Positions 31,029 to 34,037 of a stretch of DNA of 34,037 nt are shown piece by piece. The notes beneath the pieces are model-generated. The model made no database searches. It had not been told where the DNA came from and saw only the letters and a program-made list of their open reading frames with translations. The translations under genes were made by a program, and so were the position numbers. Location: NCBI GenBank assembly GCA_002481545.1, contig DLEF01000006.1, positions 1 to 34,037 on the forward strand, given 5' to 3'. Origin of the DNA: Cyanobacteria bacterium UBA7753. GTDB taxonomy: Bacteria > Cyanobacteriota > Vampirovibrionia > Gastranaerophilales > Gastranaerophilaceae. Within the stretch, counting starts at the first letter, position 1, and each line of letters opens with the position of its first letter.

Positions 31029-31347
31029 AAATTTTATTTCTTGGGATGATTATATGAATGAAACTTTGCAAGATGATAGCGAAGCTACAGCCTACCTTGA
31101 ACTTGCAATAGAAGAATACCAAAAAGATGGTGACACAAAAGCTTTAATGCGTGCTATCAAAAGAGTGGCAGAGGCAAAAGGCGGAATTTCTAAACTCGCA
31201 CAAGAAACAAATTTAAACCGTCAAAACTTATACAGAATATTTTCCAATCAAACAAGCCCACGCTTTGATACCTTAACAAAAATCCTAAGAGCCTTAGGAT
31301 TTACATTCGCATTAAAAACATTCAACCCACAAGAATCTTGTGCATAA
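31018..31347 (+). CDS. HigA-like HTH antitoxin
   Basis: A 109-aa antitoxin of the addiction-module antidote family paired with Gp49-like toxins. The N-terminal part (ISWDDYMNETLQDDSEATAYL) binds the toxin in relatives. The C-terminal XRE-type HTH includes GGISKLAQETNLNRQNLYRI and SPRFDTLTKILRALGF. It likely represses the operon by binding the palindrome in the promoter spacer. AAAGGAGG lies about 6 nt before the ATG, inside the toxin gene. Confidence 0.92.
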   Translation: MKNKNFISWDDYMNETLQDDSEATAYLELAIEEYQKDGDTKALMRAIKRVAEAKGGISKLAQETNLNRQNLYRIFSNQTSPRFDTLTKILRALGFTFALKTFNPQESCA

Positions 31348-31365
31348 ACTTTTGTAATTACTTTT

Positions 31366-31455
31366 CGCCCCAACTTGGAGTGGGGAGCAACAGCGGAGCT
31401 GTACAAAGAGTACAAAACAGCGTAAAACGTAGGGTGCAATTTTTTGCACCGATTG
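31366..31455. repeat. Composite hairpin repeat after antitoxin gene
   Basis: It begins with CGCCCCAACTTGGA, identical to 22214-22227. Small stems follow: ACAGC/GCTGT near 31390 and GTAC/GTAC. It ends with GGTGCAA (31433-31439) / TTGCACC (31444-31450), a 7-bp hairpin that may end the toxin-antitoxin transcript. The last part is the right-hand partner of 30591-30612. Confidence 0.5.
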
Positions 31456-31522
31456 TAAAATTTTATTTATATAATTTCTCAATTATTTACAGCTTTTGTC
31501 AGGCACTGCCTGACCTACAAAT

Positions 31523-32248
31523 TTATGATTTTATTATCTTTTTAATTTTTAAAAATTTTTTGTTTTTTAACTTTGTTGTTATGTCAGATACTGGAATAAT
31601 CAAATTTTCTTTGGTAATAAATAATTTATTAAATATTTTTAATTCAGGATTAAGAACCAAATTACATTTTACAAAAATATAAGCAATATAACCTGCAAAA
31701 TATACAGAATAACCTATTGTTCCTCGGAGTTTTATCTTAGAAAACATGTGAAACCCTGACATATCAGTTATACTATTTTCTTTCAATAAGACAACTTTGA
31801 ATAAATTATCATTATTGTATTCATCTTTTAATAATTTTAGTGCAATATCTTCATATTTCCCTAAATCAACAGTTTTCATATATTCTGATTTTGAAATAGA
31901 TGCTTTCCATAATAAAGCGATAAAAAATTTCCGAATTTTTTTATAATCAAATTCGTTTTGCGTATAATGATAAACAGACGCTCCAAGATACACAGATTTT
32001 TCCTTATTTGTTTCGATATTCCTTAATAAACGATATGCTTCTTTATCGTATTCCCCTAATATTTCATTGTCACATTTGCTGCATAAAATACCGTAATCTT
32101 TAAATCCATTTTGACAATGAATTTTATCTTCAATCTGTTTGCCTATTGCTGAATATTTTTCATTTTTAAAATTATAATAAAAATGTTTTGGTAAAACATG
32201 AGCCCCTATAAGCTCTTTTTCTTTTCCACAATATTTACATTGTCCCAT
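31523..32248 (-). CDS. Zinc-cluster, HNH-like hypothetical protein
   Basis: A 241-aa protein. It begins MGQCKYCGKEKELIGAHVLP, with a CxxC pair and AHVLPKHF, then about 40 residues later GILCSKCDN. C-x2-C...H...C-x2-C arrangements followed by a D-x-x-N-like element are seen in HNH-type nucleases of defence regions, so a nuclease is possible but unproven. The rest is Lys/Tyr-rich and unrecognised. A longer frame begins at 32299, but GGAG 10 nt before the ATG at 32248 marks the better start. It follows the AIPR gene on the same strand with a 167-bp gap, and may form a pair with it. Confidence 0.65.
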   Translation of the reverse strand: MGQCKYCGKEKELIGAHVLPKHFYYNFKNEKYSAIGKQIEDKIHCQNGFKDYGILCSKCDNEILGEYDKEAYRLLRNIETNKEKSVYLGASVYHYTQNEFDYKKIRKFFIALLWKASISKSEYMKTVDLGKYEDIALKLLKDEYNNDNLFKVVLLKENSITDMSGFHMFSKIKLRGTIGYSVYFAGYIAYIFVKCNLVLNPELKIFNKLFITKENLIIPVSDITTKLKNKKFLKIKKIIKS

Positions 32249-32415
32249 TAATAAAAACTCCGTAGTTATATAAATTGATAGAGTTATTATATCCGCCAAA
32301 CAGAAAAATAATTAAAATTTTAATTATTTTTTAATTTTTTTAAATATCATACTAGGATAGAAATTAATTTTTATATAAAATTTATTTTAATACTCACAAA
32401 TTACAAATATACTAT

Positions 32416-34037
32416 TTATATTTTATTAAGTAGATCCTTTATAGGATCTTTTCGTCTTCCCCAACGTATATAATTTTCCTTAATTTCATTTAGTATTTTA
32501 TCATCGATTTTTTGTTTTATCATTCTATTATAATCTTCATGATTTCTTTCTACATACATTTTATAATATTCAGTAGTTATATCTTTCAACCAATCATAAA
32601 TACTATTTATTGATTCCTCATCTTTAAAAATGTTATTCAAAGAATCCTTTGCTTTTTCGTCAGTTTTAAAATAGTCACCCAAAAAACTTATTAAATAGTA
32701 TGGGATTGGATTTCTTCCATCTCCTGTGTTGTTTTTCTTTCTTTCCTTTTTTTCTATTTCTGCTTTTTGATGCAATAAATAAATATTTATTATAGAATCA
32801 ATAGTCAAATAATCCAATAAGCACATTGAAAAATTTTTATATATTGGATGTCCAGATTTTAGAACGCAACTTTTTTTAGTATATGCAGAATATCCATCCT
32901 CAACGAATGCTAACATAATTTGCAGTAATTTATCTAATGGTATTGATATATCAGAAAGTTTAGTAAAACTAATATTGAATTTCTTTGCCTTGTCATTTGC
33001 AATCGTCAAAATATCAACTAATTCTTTTTTAGAAGAATATTTTTGTTTAAATTTTATTTTATCACTTGGTTTTACTTCTAATAAAAAGCCTCGTTCTTCT
33101 AAAAGATCTTGAATCCTATAGAAATATTCATCTTTTGATGAGAAAGCTTTTTCAGGTATTGAATTTTGTTTATTTGTATATTTCATTACATTTTCATAAA
33201 AAATATCATCCGTATTAGTATCTTTCTGTAATGCTTTTACCATAACATATGCACTTGCAAATTTAGTGGTTATTTCTTCGTCTGTGTATTTATTAAGTGC
33301 TTGATATATAGCATTTGTCGTTTGACATCCATTAACGATCTGGGGATTAATTAACGGAATAATACGTTTTGTATCATGCATATAACTAGTTTTTGAACTT
33401 TCATATATCATAGTTATACCATTGTTATAATATAAAAAATCTTTATTATTTTCTGATTCTAATGTATTAATAATTTCTTTATTTATTGGACTGTAACCAA
33501 GCCATTCACGAATATTGTTATTAAAAAGGGGGTAATTTTCATCTTGAGCCTTTTTATATAATCTATATATTTCTGAAATTGGAGTTATTATATAATAAGC
33601 TGGTCGGACACCAATGTCTAAATCTTCACGGACACTTGCAAACGTAGCCTTATTAGGAGTTGTGAAATTAAAATAAAAATCTTTTTTGTTTTTATAGGTT
33701 TCTCCAAAATAGATATTTTTAATATCGATAATATTAAAATATTTTGCTTCCATAAAACACTTATGTAAATTTTTATACGATTTGTTAAAATTTTCAATTA
33801 AATTTTTAAAATCAGTTTTATTACAACTACTTGTTGTATAAAAATGGAAAAATATTTTATACTCTGGATCCTCAATTGCCTTATTAAAAATGTCCTGTAA
33901 ATCTTTACTTTTTTTATAATTTCCACGAACAAGAGATGCTATAGGTCGTTCCAAAAAATCTGATAATTTTTCTGTAAGTATGGGAGTATCAAGTGAATAA
34001 TATTTATTTTGAATAATATATAATTCTTTATTATCTG
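32416..34037 (-). CDS. AIPR-family abortive infection protein, 5' end cut by window
   Basis: The frame is open from the stop at 32416 to the window end, about 540 residues, so the start lies outside; a TTG at 33954 is only internal. The family signature is clear: LYYNNGITMIYE, then INPQIVNGCQTTNAIYQAL, a VMVKALQ-type strand, and TNKQNSIPEKAF. These are diagnostic of AIPR (abortive infection phage resistance) proteins, whose activity is not well defined. The C-terminal ~200 residues are helical and charged. Along with the following zinc-cluster gene it marks a second accessory segment. High A/T matches its neighbours. Confidence 0.88.
   Translation of the reverse strand, partial: DNKELYIIQNKYYSLDTPILTEKLSDFLERPIASLVRGNYKKSKDLQDIFNKAIEDPEYKIFFHFYTTSSCNKTDFKNLIENFNKSYKNLHKCFMEAKYFNIIDIKNIYFGETYKNKKDFYFNFTTPNKATFASVREDLDIGVRPAYYIITPISEIYRLYKKAQDENYPLFNNNIREWLGYSPINKEIINTLESENNKDFLYYNNGITMIYESSKTSYMHDTKRIIPLINPQIVNGCQTTNAIYQALNKYTDEEITTKFASAYVMVKALQKDTNTDDIFYENVMKYTNKQNSIPEKAFSSKDEYFYRIQDLLEERGFLLEVKPSDKIKFKQKYSSKKELVDILTIANDKAKKFNISFTKLSDISIPLDKLLQIMLAFVEDGYSAYTKKSCVLKSGHPIYKNFSMCLLDYLTIDSIINIYLLHQKAEIEKKERKKNNTGDGRNPIPYYLISFLGDYFKTDEKAKDSLNNIFKDEESINSIYDWLKDITTEYYKMYVERNHEDYNRMIKQKIDDKILNEIKENYIRWGRRKDPIKDLLNKI

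Noticed and set aside
1..34037. CRISPR array or cas genes
   Set aside because: No set of evenly spaced identical repeats with unique spacers and no Cas motifs are visible. The CGGAAC and TATATCAT arrays have units far too short.
33954..34037. TTG at 33954 as the AIPR start
   Set aside because: The frame stays open to the window edge with protein-like sequence (SLDTPILTEKLSDFLERP), so the true start lies outside.

Overview
The window looks like chromosomal DNA of an AT-rich, diderm-like uncultured bacterium. My best guess is the gut Gastranaerophilales (Vampirovibrionia, formerly Melainabacteria). The hints are the mix of rny-ymdB-PHP, DUF366, DUF212 and Obg genes, a prepilin-like protein with the conserved core seen in that group, and a small hypothetical protein with a VNFGM-type N-terminus. 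This assignment is inference from gene style; no rRNA or tRNA gene is present to settle it.

Region 1 (about 1-13.7 kb) is a defence and mobile-element island. On the minus strand a type I restriction-modification operon runs hsdR, hsdM, a half-length hsdS and a full-length hsdS, with overlapping junctions and a strong hairpin terminator. It is followed by an HTH-gene remnant and an AlbA_2 (Schlafen-type) gene. Divergent from hsdR is a DUF5677-like gene. Next come an intact MuA-like transposase gene in which all three DDE catalytic positions appear replaced, a 570-bp non-coding stretch with a regularly spaced octamer and a tRNA-3'-end-like fragment, and a membrane-anchored Mrr-type endonuclease.

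Region 2 (13.9-16.0 kb) holds lineage-specific small genes: a VNFGM-type hypothetical, a Gly/Phe-rich 87-aa protein followed by several hairpins and two poly-C runs, and a prepilin-like protein.

Region 3 (16.0-28.7 kb) is core chromosome. The minus-strand group rny, ymdB-family, PHP phosphoesterase and prepilin-like gene handles RNA turnover plus an envelope protein. A plus-strand operon queC, DUF366, a single-TM protein and a TatD-family nuclease starts from a canonical promoter 6 nt before the queC ATG. The minus-strand set DUF212, polA and a small secreted protein follows, then obg divergent from tsaD, with a 56-aa gene not previously obvious at 22.5 kb.

Region 4 (29.0-30.5 kb) is an envelope-stress module: anti-sigma factor, ECF sigma factor and a Spy/CpxP-like LTXXQ protein, with a candidate ECF-type promoter in front. 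It resembles the CnrYXH metal-sensing logic.

Region 5 (30.6-34.0 kb) is a second accessory segment: a HigBA-like toxin-antitoxin pair flanked by near-direct repeats, a zinc-cluster/HNH-like protein, and an AIPR abortive-infection gene cut by the window edge. Dispersed small hairpin repeats sit in most of the larger gaps. The most unusual element is the apparently catalytically dead but intact MuA-like protein with its upstream TATATCAT array.
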